A DNA stretch of 64,000 nucleotides. Origin: Nocardia vaccinii NBRC 15922 (GTDB lineage: Bacteria; Actinomycetota; Actinomycetes; Mycobacteriales; Mycobacteriaceae). A program made the translations under genes and the position numbers. Below the pieces are notes generated by a model. That model was given only the letters and a program-made list of their open reading frames with translations. It was not told the DNA's origin and ran no database searches. Positions 7,433 through 17,789 of this stretch are shown piece by piece. Location of the stretch: positions 62,001-126,000 of the forward strand of contig NZ_BDCC01000035.1 in the NCBI RefSeq assembly GCF_001613305.1. The letters run 5' to 3'. The first letter of the stretch is position 1. Each line of letters begins with the position of its first letter.

Positions 7433-8881
7433 TCATCCGGTGATGCGCAGGGTGTGGACGAACTGTTCGCAAGGGGCGGACAGGGGCTGCCAGTTGCCTT
7501 GGGCGTACTGACACCCGACGCTGGCTTGCAGGCCGGAGTCCACGAGAATCTGCCAGCGGACGGTGGTGCCGTCGCCGGGGGATTCCTCGTAGGACAGGCC
7601 GGGGCGGTCGCCGAAGACCGCGTTGCGCTGCAGGTCACTGACCTGACCTGCCGGGCGGCGTTTGATCTGCGCGTCCAGGGTCTCGGCGACGTCGTCCAGA
7701 CCGGCGCCCGGATTGAGGGTCTTCTGCATCAGCGTGATGCGTTGGCGCGCACCGTTGTCCGGGGATACGTCGACGCGGTCGCCGAGGCGCGAGGCGATAT
7801 GCCAGCCGGCGGGGATCTGCGCCTGGACCCGGCCGAAGGTCTGCGTGGTCGGCCGGGACACGCTGGTCGCCGCGGCCGGAGTCGTCGACGGACCGGCGGA
7901 TTCGGCCGCGGTGGTGGTGTGGGACGAGCCGGAACGGGTCAGCGCGACCGTTACACCCACGCCGACGAGCAGCAACGCGATCACCGCGGCAGCGGCGATG
8001 AGCAATCGATTCGGCCCCTGCCGCGGCGGCTGGGTGGCCAGCGCGTGCTCGTGCAGCGAATCGAACTCCGTCCGCGCCGACCGGGAGCCCTGCGCACCAG
8101 CCGGTTGGGCGGTCTGCGCGATGGGCATCGGCATCCCGGGATGCGCGCCGCGGATCAGTTCGACACCGGTGAGCGGCCGCACGTCGACCGGGAATCCGCA
8201 CTGTTCGGCCAGGGTTGCGGCCAGCGCGTCGAGCAGGCCCCGGTCCGTCACGCCGAGGGCCAGCAGATAGGTCGGGGCCTGCCCGGCGAGCAGCCGGGCG
8301 ATAACGCCGACGACGCCGGGCATGCCGTGGCCCTCCTCGACGTCGGCCAGGCCGACGGACGGTTCGAATTCACCCGCTTCGATCCAGGTGTCCTGCCCGG
8401 ACCGGCCGATCAGCGTCACGGTGGTGCAGAGCGGGTCGAGTTCCAGGACGGCGATCCGCTGCTGCTGCGCGGTACTGGCTTCCAGCGATGCCGCGCGCCG
8501 CGCCAGCGGCTCGACCGTCACCTGCGATACCAGTCGCCGGGCCGCGGTCTCCAGCGCGGCCCGCCGCCGACGCCCCCAGGCCGAAGGGCCGACGATGGTG
8601 AGTTGCTCACAGGGCGTGGGCAATTGCAGATTGGTCAGCACCGCGCCCAGCGTCACCGCCCAGGCATCGGTGACCGTCGGCAACGCCGGGGCGAAGGCGA
8701 TCCGGTCGGCCGCGGCCATCCGGACCATCGACACCGCCGGGTACTGCGGCCGAAGCTGTTCTCCGACAACGAAACTCCGGTCATCACTGGCCGGGACGAT
8801 CGATGGCGGACCATCCCAGTGCGTCGACTCGCTGCGCGCCCACACTCGCGTGTCGGTCAGCACTATGTCCACAGTTGACAT
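7433..8881 (-). CDS. Type VII secretion-associated protein, Rv3446c family
   Basis: A 482-residue protein with a cytoplasmic N-terminal region (about residues 1-290) of Hsp70/actin-like character, a single hydrophobic segment (about 296-318, LLIAAAAVIALLLVGVGVTV), a Thr/Ser/Pro-rich linker, and an extracytoplasmic C-terminal domain. Order and topology match the type VII secretion-associated protein encoded beside eccC4 in mycobacteria (Rv3446c). Its ATG (8879-8881) shares one base with the TGA of the upstream eccC gene (8881-8883), a TGATG junction that implies translational coupling. The frame continues 6 codons upstream, but the coupled ATG is preferred. Its exact role in ESX-4 is unknown. 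Confidence 0.85.
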   Translation of the reverse strand: MSTVDIVLTDTRVWARSESTHWDGPPSIVPASDDRSFVVGEQLRPQYPAVSMVRMAAADRIAFAPALPTVTDAWAVTLGAVLTNLQLPTPCEQLTIVGPSAWGRRRRAALETAARRLVSQVTVEPLARRAASLEASTAQQQRIAVLELDPLCTTVTLIGRSGQDTWIEAGEFEPSVGLADVEEGHGMPGVVGVIARLLAGQAPTYLLALGVTDRGLLDALAATLAEQCGFPVDVRPLTGVELIRGAHPGMPMPIAQTAQPAGAQGSRSARTEFDSLHEHALATQPPRQGPNRLLIAAAAVIALLLVGVGVTVALTRSGSSHTTTAAESAGPSTTPAAATSVSRPTTQTFGRVQAQIPAGWHIASRLGDRVDVSPDNGARQRITLMQKTLNPGAGLDDVAETLDAQIKRRPAGQVSDLQRNAVFGDRPGLSYEESPGDGTTVRWQILVDSGLQASVGCQYAQGNWQPLSAPCEQFVHTLRITG

Positions 8882-11800
8882 CAGACGAGCGGCATCCATC
8901 CGGTCTGGATGAGTTCCTCGCCGTTACGGGTGACGTAGATGCCGCGTCCGGCCGGCATCGCCGACGGACGGGCGTTGCCCCACAGCACACCCTCGTCACG
9001 GCTGCCGCTCATGATCAGGCCTGCCGAGCCGAGGTCCTTCATGCGCCCGATCACCGGCTCGTACATCGCGCGGCTGGCGCCGCCCGAACGTCGGGCGATG
9101 ATCACGTGGAAACCGAGATCGCGTGCGTGCGCGAGACTTTCGAGCAGCGCCTGCACCGGGTTGCCGCTGGAGGTGGCGACCAGATCGTAGTCGTCGACCA
9201 GGACGTACAACTCGGGACCGTCCCACCAGGACCTGTCCCGCAACTGCTGCGGCGTCACGTCCGGGCCGGGTGTGCGCTTCTCCACATAAGCCGCGAGGTC
9301 TGCCATGTTCTGCATGAACTGTGGTGCGGTGGAACCGTACCCGGCCATGTACTGCTGCGGGAGCAGGCCCAGCATGCTGCGGCGGTAGTCGCCCATGATG
9401 ATGCGCGCCTGCTCCGGGGTGTTCGAGGAGATGATGCCCTCCGCGATCGAGCGCAACAGGGTGGTCTTACCCGATTCGGAATCACCCACGATGACGAAGT
9501 GCGGGCTGACGTTGAAGTCGATATACGCCGGGGCCAGCTCGGATTCGTTGATACCGATGGGAAACCGCATGCACTTCTGCGACGGATCGCCCGCCCAGTT
9601 TCCGGACAGGCGCAGGAGTTCCTGACGTTCCAGCCGCTCGGGCAGCATGCGCACCCGGGGGGCCGGACGGCCCGGGGTCATCTGCTGCAACGCCGCAACC
9701 GCCTGGGCCACACCGGTACTGAGCGTCTCCGGATTCGGATCGCCGTCGACACGCGGCAGCGCGGTCAGCATGTGCAGGGTCTCGGCCGTCATACCGCGGC
9801 CGGGACGGCCCTTCGGAACCAGTGCGGCGAACTTGCGACCCAGATCGGAGTCCATCGGATCACCGAGACGCAGTTCGATGCGGGTGCCGATCTGGTCCTT
9901 GAGCGCCGGGCGCGCCTCGGCCCACCGGTTCAACGCGATGATCACGTGCACGCCGTACGACAGACCCTGCACGGCCAGATTCATGATGCCCTGTTCGAGC
10001 GAGTCGAAGTCCTGGCGGATGGTGCTGAAGCCATCGATGACCAGGAAGACGTCACCGAACGGGTCCTCCTGCACCCCGGTCGCGGCCGAATTCCCGGCCG
10101 GATCGGTGCCCCGCAGTCGGCGGAATTCCGACATGGACTCGATGCCCAGCTGCCGGAACCGCATCTCGCGGGCCCGCACGATGCTGTGCATCTCGGACAG
10201 TGTGCGGCGCACCTTCTCCTCGTCCAGGCGACCCGCGACCGAACCGACGTGCGGCAGGCCCTCCAGGCTGATCAGGGTGCCGCCACCGAAGTCCAGGCAG
10301 TAGAACTGCACCTGTTCGGCGGTGTGGCTCAACGACATCGCCATGATCAGCGAGCGCAGCGCGGTCGACTTACCCGACTGCGGACCGCCCACCACGGCCA
10401 CGTTGCCGCCGACGCCGGACAGGTCGACCATGAACGGATCGCGGCGCTGGTGGTAGGGGCGGTCGACGATGCCGATCGGCACGCGCAGTGAGGCGACCTG
10501 CGGGATGTCGCCGGTCAGCAGGGAGCGCGGCAGTAGCTGATCCATGGTCGACGCCTCGTCCAGCGGCGGCAACCAGATCTCGTGCGCGGGACGGCCGTGC
10601 CCGCGGATGCGCGAGACCAGCATGCCGAGGTTGGAGATCTCCTCCCCGTCCTCGCCCTTCACGGCCTCCTGGATCAATTCCGGCTCGGCCGCCACCGGAA
10701 TGTGGTCGCTGGGGCGGAAATCCACGTGGCCGGCGGTGAAAACGCGAGCGTGGATATCGATCTCACCGCCGACGATGCCCGCCTGGGTGACCTGGCGCTG
10801 CGAACCACCGCCGACGTACGGCCCCGAGACGTAGGAAGCCTGGAAACGCCGGATCTCACCGTCACCGGCCTTCAGATAACCGCCACCCGGGCTGGGCGGC
10901 AGGTTGTACGCGTCCGGAACACCCAGTACCTGTCGGGATTCGTTGGCGGAGAAGGTTTTCAGACCGATCCGGTAGGACAGGTGGGATTCCAGGCCCTTGA
11001 GCTTGCCCTCCTCCAGACGCTGCGAGGCCAGCAGCAGGTGCACCTGCAGCGAACGGCCAAGACGGCCGATCATCACGAACAGCTCCGCGAAATCCGGATG
11101 CTGCTGCAGCAGTTCGGAGAACTCGTCGAGCACGACGAACAGCGCGGGCAGCGGGTCCAGATCGGCGCCGGCGGCGCGCGCCTTCTCGTACTCGCCGACG
11201 TTGGCGAAGTTGCCCGCCGTGCGCAGCAGTTCCTGGCGGCGGGTCATCTCGCCGGCGAGGGCGTCGTGCATGCGGCCGACCAGGTCGGCCTCCTCCTCCA
11301 GGTTGGTGATGACGGCCGCGACGTGCGGCACGCCCTCGAGCCCGAGGAAGGTCGCGCCACCCTTGAAGTCGACCAGGACCAGGTTCAGCTGATCGGGCGA
11401 ATGCAGCGCCAGCATCGAGAGCACAAGGGTGCGAAGGAATTCCGACTTACCCGAACCGGTCGCGCCGATGCACAGGCCGTGCGGGCCCATGCCGTTCTCC
11501 GCGGCCTCCTTGATGTCCAGGAAGACCGGCAGCCCGTCCGCGCCGACGCCGAAGGGCACCCGCAACCGCTCCCGGCCGTAGCGCGGCTTCCACTGGCTCT
11601 CCGGGCTGAACGTGCCGATGTCGCCGAGGCCGAGCATCTGCGCCCAGGACGTGATGGCCTCGGCATTCTCGTCCGAGGCGGTTTCCCCGCCGGTCTGGGC
11701 GACCACCCGGAACGGCGCGAGGCGACGGGCGACCTGCTCGGCCTGACGCGCGCTGATCCGGTCGATCACCGCGAAACGCTCCATATTGCCGGTGGCGCCG

Positions 11801-12915
11801 CGGCCGACGCATTCGCCGTTCTCCACCACCATCTGGATACCACGCGAAACCGCAAGGCGCGGAGCGTAATTGCACAGATCGATGATGGTGACGCCCTCGT
11901 AGCCGGATTCGCGCAGCGCATCCTCTTCGGCCTCGAGCAGGCCGCCGTCGACCACGACGACGATATGGGTCAGATTCTGATTGGCCGGTTGATTACGCGA
12001 ATACCGAACGCGGTTGTGCACCAAGGGATTCAGGCCCGCGGTCATCTCCCGGACCGAGCCGTACACCATGCGCTCCGCGCCGACGCCGTCCTGCGATTCC
12101 GGATGCTGGGTGTGCGGAAGCCATTTGGTCCACTCCCACTCGGCGATCGTGTCCGCACCGGACACCACCGCGACCAGTACCTGATCCGGTGCCTGGAACA
12201 TGCACAGCTGCAACAACATCGCGCGCGTCATATCGCGAGCCTGGGCGCGGTCGCCGTTGAGCTGAATGGTCGCGAAACCCTTGACGGCGATCGCCGTGGC
12301 CAGATCCGGCACGGTGGAATGGGTGCGCACGAAGCGGCGCAGCGAGACCGCGGCGATCGGCTCGAGCTCCTCGACCGGACCGGTCTCCGGCGACACCAGG
12401 CGCGTGGCCAGGCGCTGACCGCCCAGACCGATGCGGGCGTGGCAGAAGTCCTTGTCGCCGGGGCGGCGCTCCCACATGCGGCTGGTGCCCGCGAGCATCC
12501 AGACCAGGCCGGGCTCGGGATGACTCCACTCCACCGCGGCCCGCTGCTGCCGCGCGGTCTCGTCGACATCCTTGCGGACCTGATCGAGGTAACGCAGATA
12601 GTCCTTGCGGTCCTCGTTGGCCTCGGCCGCCTTCTGGCCCTTGCCACCCCCTTGGGTGAACATGCCGACCATCGAGAAGACCATCATCATCGGGAACATC
12701 AGCGCGGTCGGATTCGAGCCTATGCCACCACTTTTGGTGAACATGACCGCCATCATGCCGACCATGCCGACCACCATCACGACCGGCATCAACTTGCCGA
12801 GCAGGCCACCGGGAATCGAGCGGGGGATCTCCGGAGGCGGCTGCAGCGTGACCTCGCCGCCGGGCGAACGCGGCACCTCCCGGCGCTGTCGGCGCTGGAA
12901 ACGGACTGTGCTCAT
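8881..12915 (-). CDS. eccC: EccC, FtsK/SpoIIIE ATPase of an ESX-4-type system
   Basis: A 1344-residue fused EccCab: two N-terminal membrane segments (about residues 38-95) followed by three FtsK/SpoIIIE-type ATPase domains. P-loops are GATGSGKS (near residue 485), GGPQSGKS (near 842) and GDSESGKT (near 1142). The first domain also shows LVLVDFKGG as Walker B; the third has GDYRRS, a weaker Walker B. EccC is the motor and substrate-recognising part of the ESX membrane complex. The gene opens a minus-strand pair with the Rv3446c-like gene and is divergent from eccD across 157 bases. That layout is the one of mycobacterial ESX-4 (Rv3446c, eccC4, eccD4, mycP4, eccB4). Confidence 0.97.
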   Translation of the reverse strand: MSTVRFQRRQRREVPRSPGGEVTLQPPPEIPRSIPGGLLGKLMPVVMVVGMVGMMAVMFTKSGGIGSNPTALMFPMMMVFSMVGMFTQGGGKGQKAAEANEDRKDYLRYLDQVRKDVDETARQQRAAVEWSHPEPGLVWMLAGTSRMWERRPGDKDFCHARIGLGGQRLATRLVSPETGPVEELEPIAAVSLRRFVRTHSTVPDLATAIAVKGFATIQLNGDRAQARDMTRAMLLQLCMFQAPDQVLVAVVSGADTIAEWEWTKWLPHTQHPESQDGVGAERMVYGSVREMTAGLNPLVHNRVRYSRNQPANQNLTHIVVVVDGGLLEAEEDALRESGYEGVTIIDLCNYAPRLAVSRGIQMVVENGECVGRGATGNMERFAVIDRISARQAEQVARRLAPFRVVAQTGGETASDENAEAITSWAQMLGLGDIGTFSPESQWKPRYGRERLRVPFGVGADGLPVFLDIKEAAENGMGPHGLCIGATGSGKSEFLRTLVLSMLALHSPDQLNLVLVDFKGGATFLGLEGVPHVAAVITNLEEEADLVGRMHDALAGEMTRRQELLRTAGNFANVGEYEKARAAGADLDPLPALFVVLDEFSELLQQHPDFAELFVMIGRLGRSLQVHLLLASQRLEEGKLKGLESHLSYRIGLKTFSANESRQVLGVPDAYNLPPSPGGGYLKAGDGEIRRFQASYVSGPYVGGGSQRQVTQAGIVGGEIDIHARVFTAGHVDFRPSDHIPVAAEPELIQEAVKGEDGEEISNLGMLVSRIRGHGRPAHEIWLPPLDEASTMDQLLPRSLLTGDIPQVASLRVPIGIVDRPYHQRRDPFMVDLSGVGGNVAVVGGPQSGKSTALRSLIMAMSLSHTAEQVQFYCLDFGGGTLISLEGLPHVGSVAGRLDEEKVRRTLSEMHSIVRAREMRFRQLGIESMSEFRRLRGTDPAGNSAATGVQEDPFGDVFLVIDGFSTIRQDFDSLEQGIMNLAVQGLSYGVHVIIALNRWAEARPALKDQIGTRIELRLGDPMDSDLGRKFAALVPKGRPGRGMTAETLHMLTALPRVDGDPNPETLSTGVAQAVAALQQMTPGRPAPRVRMLPERLERQELLRLSGNWAGDPSQKCMRFPIGINESELAPAYIDFNVSPHFVIVGDSESGKTTLLRSIAEGIISSNTPEQARIIMGDYRRSMLGLLPQQYMAGYGSTAPQFMQNMADLAAYVEKRTPGPDVTPQQLRDRSWWDGPELYVLVDDYDLVATSSGNPVQALLESLAHARDLGFHVIIARRSGGASRAMYEPVIGRMKDLGSAGLIMSGSRDEGVLWGNARPSAMPAGRGIYVTRNGEELIQTGWMPLV

Positions 12916-13072
12916 CGACTGAAGCTCCCCCTTCGGCGGCGTGCTGCGGCCTCAGTGTAGAGGTCACGGCCGACATGTCGTACAGTTCGGGAGGCATTCT
13001 GCACGGGCCAACCGCGCGATCGCAACTCGCGCGCTTGCGGAAACACCAGGTAGAGACGGAGTTGGGGGCAGC

Positions 13073-14554
13073 GTGACGCATGCGCGAATGAGCCATATCG
13101 AAGACGATTCGACGCGGGGGATCGTCCGGGCGCCGGACCTCGCCCGGGTGACGATTCTGGCCAAGCACACGCAGGTCGACATGGCGATTCCGGTGGATGT
13201 TCCGGTGGCACTTGTCATTCCCAGCGTGGTGGACATGGTCGCCCAGCACAGCCGGACCAACGATTTCGATTCCAGCGGTGAACAATTCCAGCCCGCCGAA
13301 TGGGTGCTGGCCCGAATCGGGCAGCCGCCCTTCTCCAATTCGCTGAGCCTGGGCGAACAGGGCGTGCGCGACGGCGAACTGCTGATGCTCGAGAGCGCCG
13401 ACCACGTCGCGCCGACGCCGCTGTTCGACGACATCATGTACAACGTCGCCATCGCCGACGGCGACAACTTCCGCTCCTGGTCCCCGCGCATGGCGCGGAT
13501 CTCCGGTTCGGTCATCGCCGTGCTGACCATGATCGTCGGCTGCGTCGGCCTGCTCGCCGCGCCGAATGCGATGCCCGGCTGGATCTCCGGCGCGGTCGCG
13601 GCCTTCCTGACGATCCTGCTGGTCGTGGCCGGTACGGTGCTCAGCCGCATGTACGGGGATATCGCGACGGCGATCGTCGTCGGCGGTTGTTCGCTGCCCG
13701 CCGCGTTCGCCGCGGGCATGCTGCTGGTACCGCTGCAACATCAGCACTACGGCTGGGCGAACATCCTGTTGGGGTCGGTGTTGTTCGGCGCGACAGCGGT
13801 ATTGGCGTGGCGGGTCAGCGGCGTCGGACTGGCACTGTTCATCGGCGCGACCACGGTGTCGCTGTTCGCGGTCGTGGCCGCGCTTGTCGGCCTGCTGACC
13901 TCGCAGCCGACCCGGGCCATCGGAGCCGGCGCGGCCGTACTGGCCCTGGGCGCCCTGTCGCTCGCGCCGCGGGTGTCGATGCTGCTGGCCAAGCTGCCGC
14001 TGCCGCCGGTCCCATCGCCCGGCACCCCGATCGACCCGACCGAGGACGACCCGGACGACCACCGCGCGCTGCCGACCATGGAGGTGCTGCGCGAGAAGTC
14101 CGAGCGGGCGCGAATGTACCTGGGCGGCATGGTCGGCGCGACCACGCTGGTCACGGCGGTCGGGGCGCTGGCCGGCTGCAACCCCGGCGCGCACAGCCCG
14201 TTCTGGCCCGGTATCGCGCTGGCGCTGGTCTCGGCGGTGGTGCTGCTGTTCCGCAGCCGGACCTACGCCAACGCCGAACTGGCCGTGGTGCTGATCGGCG
14301 GCGGCGCGGCGATCCTGCTGGCGGTGATGCTCGGCGCGGCCTTCACCCGGTCCCAGCCGCTGGCGGTGTTCGGCGCGGCGATGATCCTGCTGATCGGGGC
14401 GCTGATCTGCGGTCTGGTGGTGCCCAACCAGACCGCGACCCCGCCCATGCGCCGCGCGGTGGAACTGCTCGAATACGGCTTCGTCGCCGCGATTCTGCCG
14501 CTGGCCTTCTGGGTGGCCGATCTGTATTCGATCATCCGCTCGCTCTCGCTCTGA
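13073..14554 (+). CDS. eccD: EccD, ESX-4-type membrane channel component
   Basis: A 493-residue protein with an N-terminal ubiquitin-like domain (about residues 20-110, ARVTILAKHTQVDMAIPVDV onward) and about eleven membrane helices from residue 140 to the end. EccD dimerises and forms most of the transmembrane vestibule of the ESX complex. Start is GTG 13073, with GGGGG 4 bases and GGAG 11 bases upstream; ATG 13088 (MSHIEDD) is possible. It is divergent from eccC and followed 8 bases later by mycP, so the two are surely one transcript. Confidence 0.95.
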   Translation: MTHARMSHIEDDSTRGIVRAPDLARVTILAKHTQVDMAIPVDVPVALVIPSVVDMVAQHSRTNDFDSSGEQFQPAEWVLARIGQPPFSNSLSLGEQGVRDGELLMLESADHVAPTPLFDDIMYNVAIADGDNFRSWSPRMARISGSVIAVLTMIVGCVGLLAAPNAMPGWISGAVAAFLTILLVVAGTVLSRMYGDIATAIVVGGCSLPAAFAAGMLLVPLQHQHYGWANILLGSVLFGATAVLAWRVSGVGLALFIGATTVSLFAVVAALVGLLTSQPTRAIGAGAAVLALGALSLAPRVSMLLAKLPLPPVPSPGTPIDPTEDDPDDHRALPTMEVLREKSERARMYLGGMVGATTLVTAVGALAGCNPGAHSPFWPGIALALVSAVVLLFRSRTYANAELAVVLIGGGAAILLAVMLGAAFTRSQPLAVFGAAMILLIGALICGLVVPNQTATPPMRRAVELLEYGFVAAILPLAFWVADLYSIIRSLSL

Positions 14555-14562
14555 GTCGCGCG

Positions 14563-15981
14563 ATGAACCCGAAGACTTTCGGACGCAACGCGATTCGCGT
14601 TGTCGCCGCGACGGCGGTGCTGGGACTGAGCGGATCGGTCGGCGCCGGAACGGCTTTCGCCGAGCGGCCGCCCGCGGTGAATCCGGCCGATCTGCCCGCG
14701 GACGGCACGCCGCATCCGACCAAGACCACCGAGCCGAAGCCGAACACCCCGTGCATGAGCACCGTTCCCGGCGGCGAGGGCCAGACCGTGCCGCAGGCGC
14801 AGCGGGTCCTGGAGCTGGACAAGGCCTGGAAGTTCGCCACCGGCGCGGGCCAGACGGTCGCGGTCATCGACACCGGCGTGGCCCGCAATCCGCGACTGAA
14901 GAACCTGGCCGCGGGGGGCGACTACGTCAGCAACGGCGACGGAACCCAGGACTGCGACGGCCACGGCACCGCGGTCGCGGGCCTGATCGCCGCCGGCCGG
15001 GTGAACGGGCAGGGTTTCGCGGGCATCGCACCCGATGCCCGGATCATCGCGATCCGGCAGACCAGTAACTACTTCGAGGTCAAGGGCGCGTCCCAGGGGC
15101 AGACCCAGGAGCAGATCGAGAAGAACAGCTACGGCGATCTGGACTCCCTCGCCTCCGCGATCCGGCATGCCGCGGATCTGGGCGCTCGCGTGATCAACAT
15201 CTCGGAGGTCAACTGCGTCGCGGGCACCCCGTCGGACGCGAAAATCGGTGCGGCGGTGCAGTACGCGGCGGTCCAGAAGGATGTCGTCGTGGTGGTGGCC
15301 GCGGGTAACAGCGACGCCTGCAAGGGAACCAATCCGGTCCTGGACCCGACGGATCCCGACGGGGACATGTGGAGCCGGGTCAACGAGAACGTTACCCCCG
15401 CCCGCTGGGACAACTACGTGCTCTCGGTCGGCGCCATCGATCCGGCCACCGGCTCCGCCTCGAAGTTCACCGTCCCCGGCCCCTGGGTCGGCGTCGCGGC
15501 GCCCGGCGAGAAGATCACCTCGCTGGACGTCAACTACAGCTCGGCCAACAGCAAGGGCACCGCGACCGCGTTCATCGAGAGCAACAAGCAGACCGAAATG
15601 GCCGGAACGAGTTTCGCCAGCCCGTACGTGGCCGGACTCGCCGCACTGGTCCGCCAGAAGTTCCCGCGCCTGAGCGCATTCGACGTGATCAAGCGCATCG
15701 AGGCCACCGCACACGCACCGGCCGAGGGCTGGAACCCCTACGTCGGCTACGGCGCGATCGATCCGGTCGCCGCCCTGACCGCCGAGGTCCCCACCCAGAT
15801 TCCGCCCAAGCATCCGTTCGCCGCCAAGAGCTGGCAGATGCCGGTCCCGGCGCCGCCGAAGGCACCGGACAACACCGCCCGCAACGTCGCGCTGATCGGT
15901 ACGGCCGTCATCGCGGTGCTGCTGATCCTGGGTTATCTGGCATCGTTCCCGATCCGCCGCAGGCTCGGTATGCGCGACTGA
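14563..15981 (+). CDS. mycP: Mycosin MycP, subtilisin-like protease of the ESX-4-type locus
   Basis: A 472-residue membrane-anchored serine protease: signal peptide (residues 1-29, ending AGTAFA), subtilisin domain with Asp in VAVIDTGV, His in DCDGHGTAVAG and Ser in MAGTSFASPYVAG, then a Pro-rich linker and a C-terminal membrane helix (about 443-463) with a basic tail. The oxyanion Asn is in VAAGNSDAC. Mycosins are needed for stability of the ESX complex. An insert between the His and Ser regions (about residues 165-190, rich in Gln, Glu and Ser) corresponds to a variable loop of mycosins. It starts 8 bases after eccD. Confidence 0.95.
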   Translation: MNPKTFGRNAIRVVAATAVLGLSGSVGAGTAFAERPPAVNPADLPADGTPHPTKTTEPKPNTPCMSTVPGGEGQTVPQAQRVLELDKAWKFATGAGQTVAVIDTGVARNPRLKNLAAGGDYVSNGDGTQDCDGHGTAVAGLIAAGRVNGQGFAGIAPDARIIAIRQTSNYFEVKGASQGQTQEQIEKNSYGDLDSLASAIRHAADLGARVINISEVNCVAGTPSDAKIGAAVQYAAVQKDVVVVVAAGNSDACKGTNPVLDPTDPDGDMWSRVNENVTPARWDNYVLSVGAIDPATGSASKFTVPGPWVGVAAPGEKITSLDVNYSSANSKGTATAFIESNKQTEMAGTSFASPYVAGLAALVRQKFPRLSAFDVIKRIEATAHAPAEGWNPYVGYGAIDPVAALTAEVPTQIPPKHPFAAKSWQMPVPAPPKAPDNTARNVALIGTAVIAVLLILGYLASFPIRRRLGMRD

Positions 15982-16314
15982 AGGTGTGCGGGCAGCGGGT
16001 TCGGCTACGCCCGTCGAGGAACCAGCGTCGCGCCGCCCGGCTCGACCGTGGCCACGGCGGTGGCCGAGGACACGGTCACATGTGCAGGCGTGCCACGGCG
16101 GCGGACGCCGGATCGGCCTGTCCGATTCGCGTGGAACACGCCGAAAACCAAGGCTTTGCCAAGTTATCCCCAACGCTGCCCAAAAATTCCGTTCGGAAGG
16201 GTAGCGAACGTGGCGAACTCGAGTTGCGTCGAGGCCCCTGCGTTGCAGAATGCGCTACGGCGCGGTCGAGCGGAATGACCCCGCCGTACACCTGAGAAGA
16301 GGGCAGGGATTTCC
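15982..16314. other. Intergenic region before the MFS gene
   Basis: This 333-base gap follows mycP. It shows no long open frame with a coding look and no strong terminator hairpin. The composition is slightly less GC-rich near 16150-16200. A purine-rich ribosome binding site (AGGGCAGGGA, about 16299-16308) precedes ATG 16315, so the MFS gene probably has its own promoter here; I could not place it. Confidence 0.3.
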
Positions 16315-17601
16315 ATGGCCACCGCCGTACCCAAGGCACCCAGACCGAAGCTGACCGCCGATCAACGCAATTCGTTCATCGCTGCCCAACTCGGCTGGAC
16401 GATGGACGCTTTCGACTATTTCCTCGTGGTCTTCGTCTACGCCGACATCGCGCACACCTATCACATGAGCAAGGCCGAGGTCGCCTTCCTGACCACGGCC
16501 ACATTGATCATGCGGCCGGTCGGCGCGTTGTTGTTCGGCATGTGGGCCGACCGTGTGGGCCGCCGCATTCCGTTGATGGTCAACGTCTCGATGTATTCGG
16601 TGATCGGCTTCCTGTGCGCGTTCTCGCCCAACTTCACGGTGCTGGTGGTGCTGCGCATGCTCTACGGCATCGGCATGGGCGGTGAATGGGGCTTGGGCGC
16701 GGCGCTGGCGATGGAGAAGATCCCGACCGAACGTCGCGGTTTCTTCTCCGGGCTGCTGCAGGAGGGTTATTCGTTCGGCTATCTGCTCGCCTCGCTGGCC
16801 TCGCTGGTGGTCATCAACTGGGCGGGACTGTCCTGGCGGTGGCTGTTCGCGCTGTCCATCATCCCGGCGCTGATCATCCTGATCATCCGTACCCGCACCG
16901 AGGAATCCGAGGCGTGGGAGCGGACCCAGGAACGAATGAAGTTGACCCAGACCAGGATTCGCGACATCATCCGCAATCCGGTCATCGTGCGCCGGTTCGT
17001 CTACCTGGTCCTGCTGATGACGGCGTTCAACTGGATGAGCCACGGCACCCAGGACGTCTACCCGACGTTCCTGTCCGCGCCGCACGCCCAGGGCGGCGCG
17101 GCGATCAGCGCGGTCACCGCGAAATGGATTGCCGTGGTGTACAATATCGGCGCGATCCTGGGCGGTCTGCTGTTCGGCTCACTCTCCGAACGCTTCGGCC
17201 GCCGGTACACCATCATCTTCTGCGCCGTGCTCGGGCTGCCGATCGTCCCGCTGTTCGCCTATTCGACGACCGCGGCGATGCTGTGCCTGGGCTCGTTCCT
17301 CATGCAGCTGATGGTGCAGGGCGCCTGGGGCGTGATCCCGGCGCATCTGACCGAGTTGTCACCGGATGCCATTCGCGGGTTCTATCCGGGAGTCACCTAT
17401 CAACTCGGCAATCTGTTCGCCGCACTGAATCTGCCCATCCAGGAACGTCTCGCCCAGCACCACGGCTATCCGTTCGCCTTGGCGGTCACCATCGTCCCGG
17501 TGCTGATCGCGGTGGCGATATTGACCGCGGTGGGCAAGGAGGCCAAGGGCGTGAAATTCGGGGCGGACACCGGGCCCCACGAAACGATACCGGCCACGTG
17601 A
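16315..17601 (+). CDS. MFS transporter, SHS (lactate/carboxylate) type
   Basis: A 428-residue major facilitator with twelve predicted helices. The loop 2-3 signature is GMWADRVGRR and the symmetric one after helix 8 is GSLSERFGRR. The N-terminal segment LGWTMDAFDYFLVVFV is like the sialate:H+ symporter family (NanT, Jen1 lactate permease), which imports sugar acids or monocarboxylates with protons. The substrate cannot be fixed. It lies between mycP and eccB, which are neighbours in the usual ESX-4 layout, so it looks like an insertion into the secretion locus. Convergent eccB is separated by a strong shared hairpin at 17703-17742. Confidence 0.85.
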   Translation: MATAVPKAPRPKLTADQRNSFIAAQLGWTMDAFDYFLVVFVYADIAHTYHMSKAEVAFLTTATLIMRPVGALLFGMWADRVGRRIPLMVNVSMYSVIGFLCAFSPNFTVLVVLRMLYGIGMGGEWGLGAALAMEKIPTERRGFFSGLLQEGYSFGYLLASLASLVVINWAGLSWRWLFALSIIPALIILIIRTRTEESEAWERTQERMKLTQTRIRDIIRNPVIVRRFVYLVLLMTAFNWMSHGTQDVYPTFLSAPHAQGGAAISAVTAKWIAVVYNIGAILGGLLFGSLSERFGRRYTIIFCAVLGLPIVPLFAYSTTAAMLCLGSFLMQLMVQGAWGVIPAHLTELSPDAIRGFYPGVTYQLGNLFAALNLPIQERLAQHHGYPFALAVTIVPVLIAVAILTAVGKEAKGVKFGADTGPHETIPAT

Positions 17602-17702
17602 ACGCGATCCGGTAGGCATAACCCGGAACCTCCGCGAACCCCGCTGCCGGGCTGGGTAATTCGCGCGATCGACACCGGGCCGCCGAAATGACTCCGAGAC
17701 GA

Positions 17703-17742
17703 AACGAGCGCACGGTCACCGGTGGGTGACCGTGCGCTCGTT
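17703..17742. terminator. Bidirectional terminator between MFS gene and eccB
   Basis: A perfect 18-base inverted repeat (17703-17720 and 17725-17742) with a 4-base GGTG loop lies between two convergent genes, 101 bases after the MFS stop and 47 bases past the eccB stop. Stability and position make it a clear candidate for both directions. Confidence 0.85.
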
Positions 17743-17789
17743 CGCATCTGAAGGTTGTCCGGAACCTGGTGTCCCGCCGGCGACTTCGA

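Noticed and set aside
7355..12960. Long open frames opposite the Rv3446c-like and eccC genes
   Set aside because: They mirror real genes in GC-rich DNA, are rich in His, Arg, Gly and Asp as expected of antisense reading, and have no family match.
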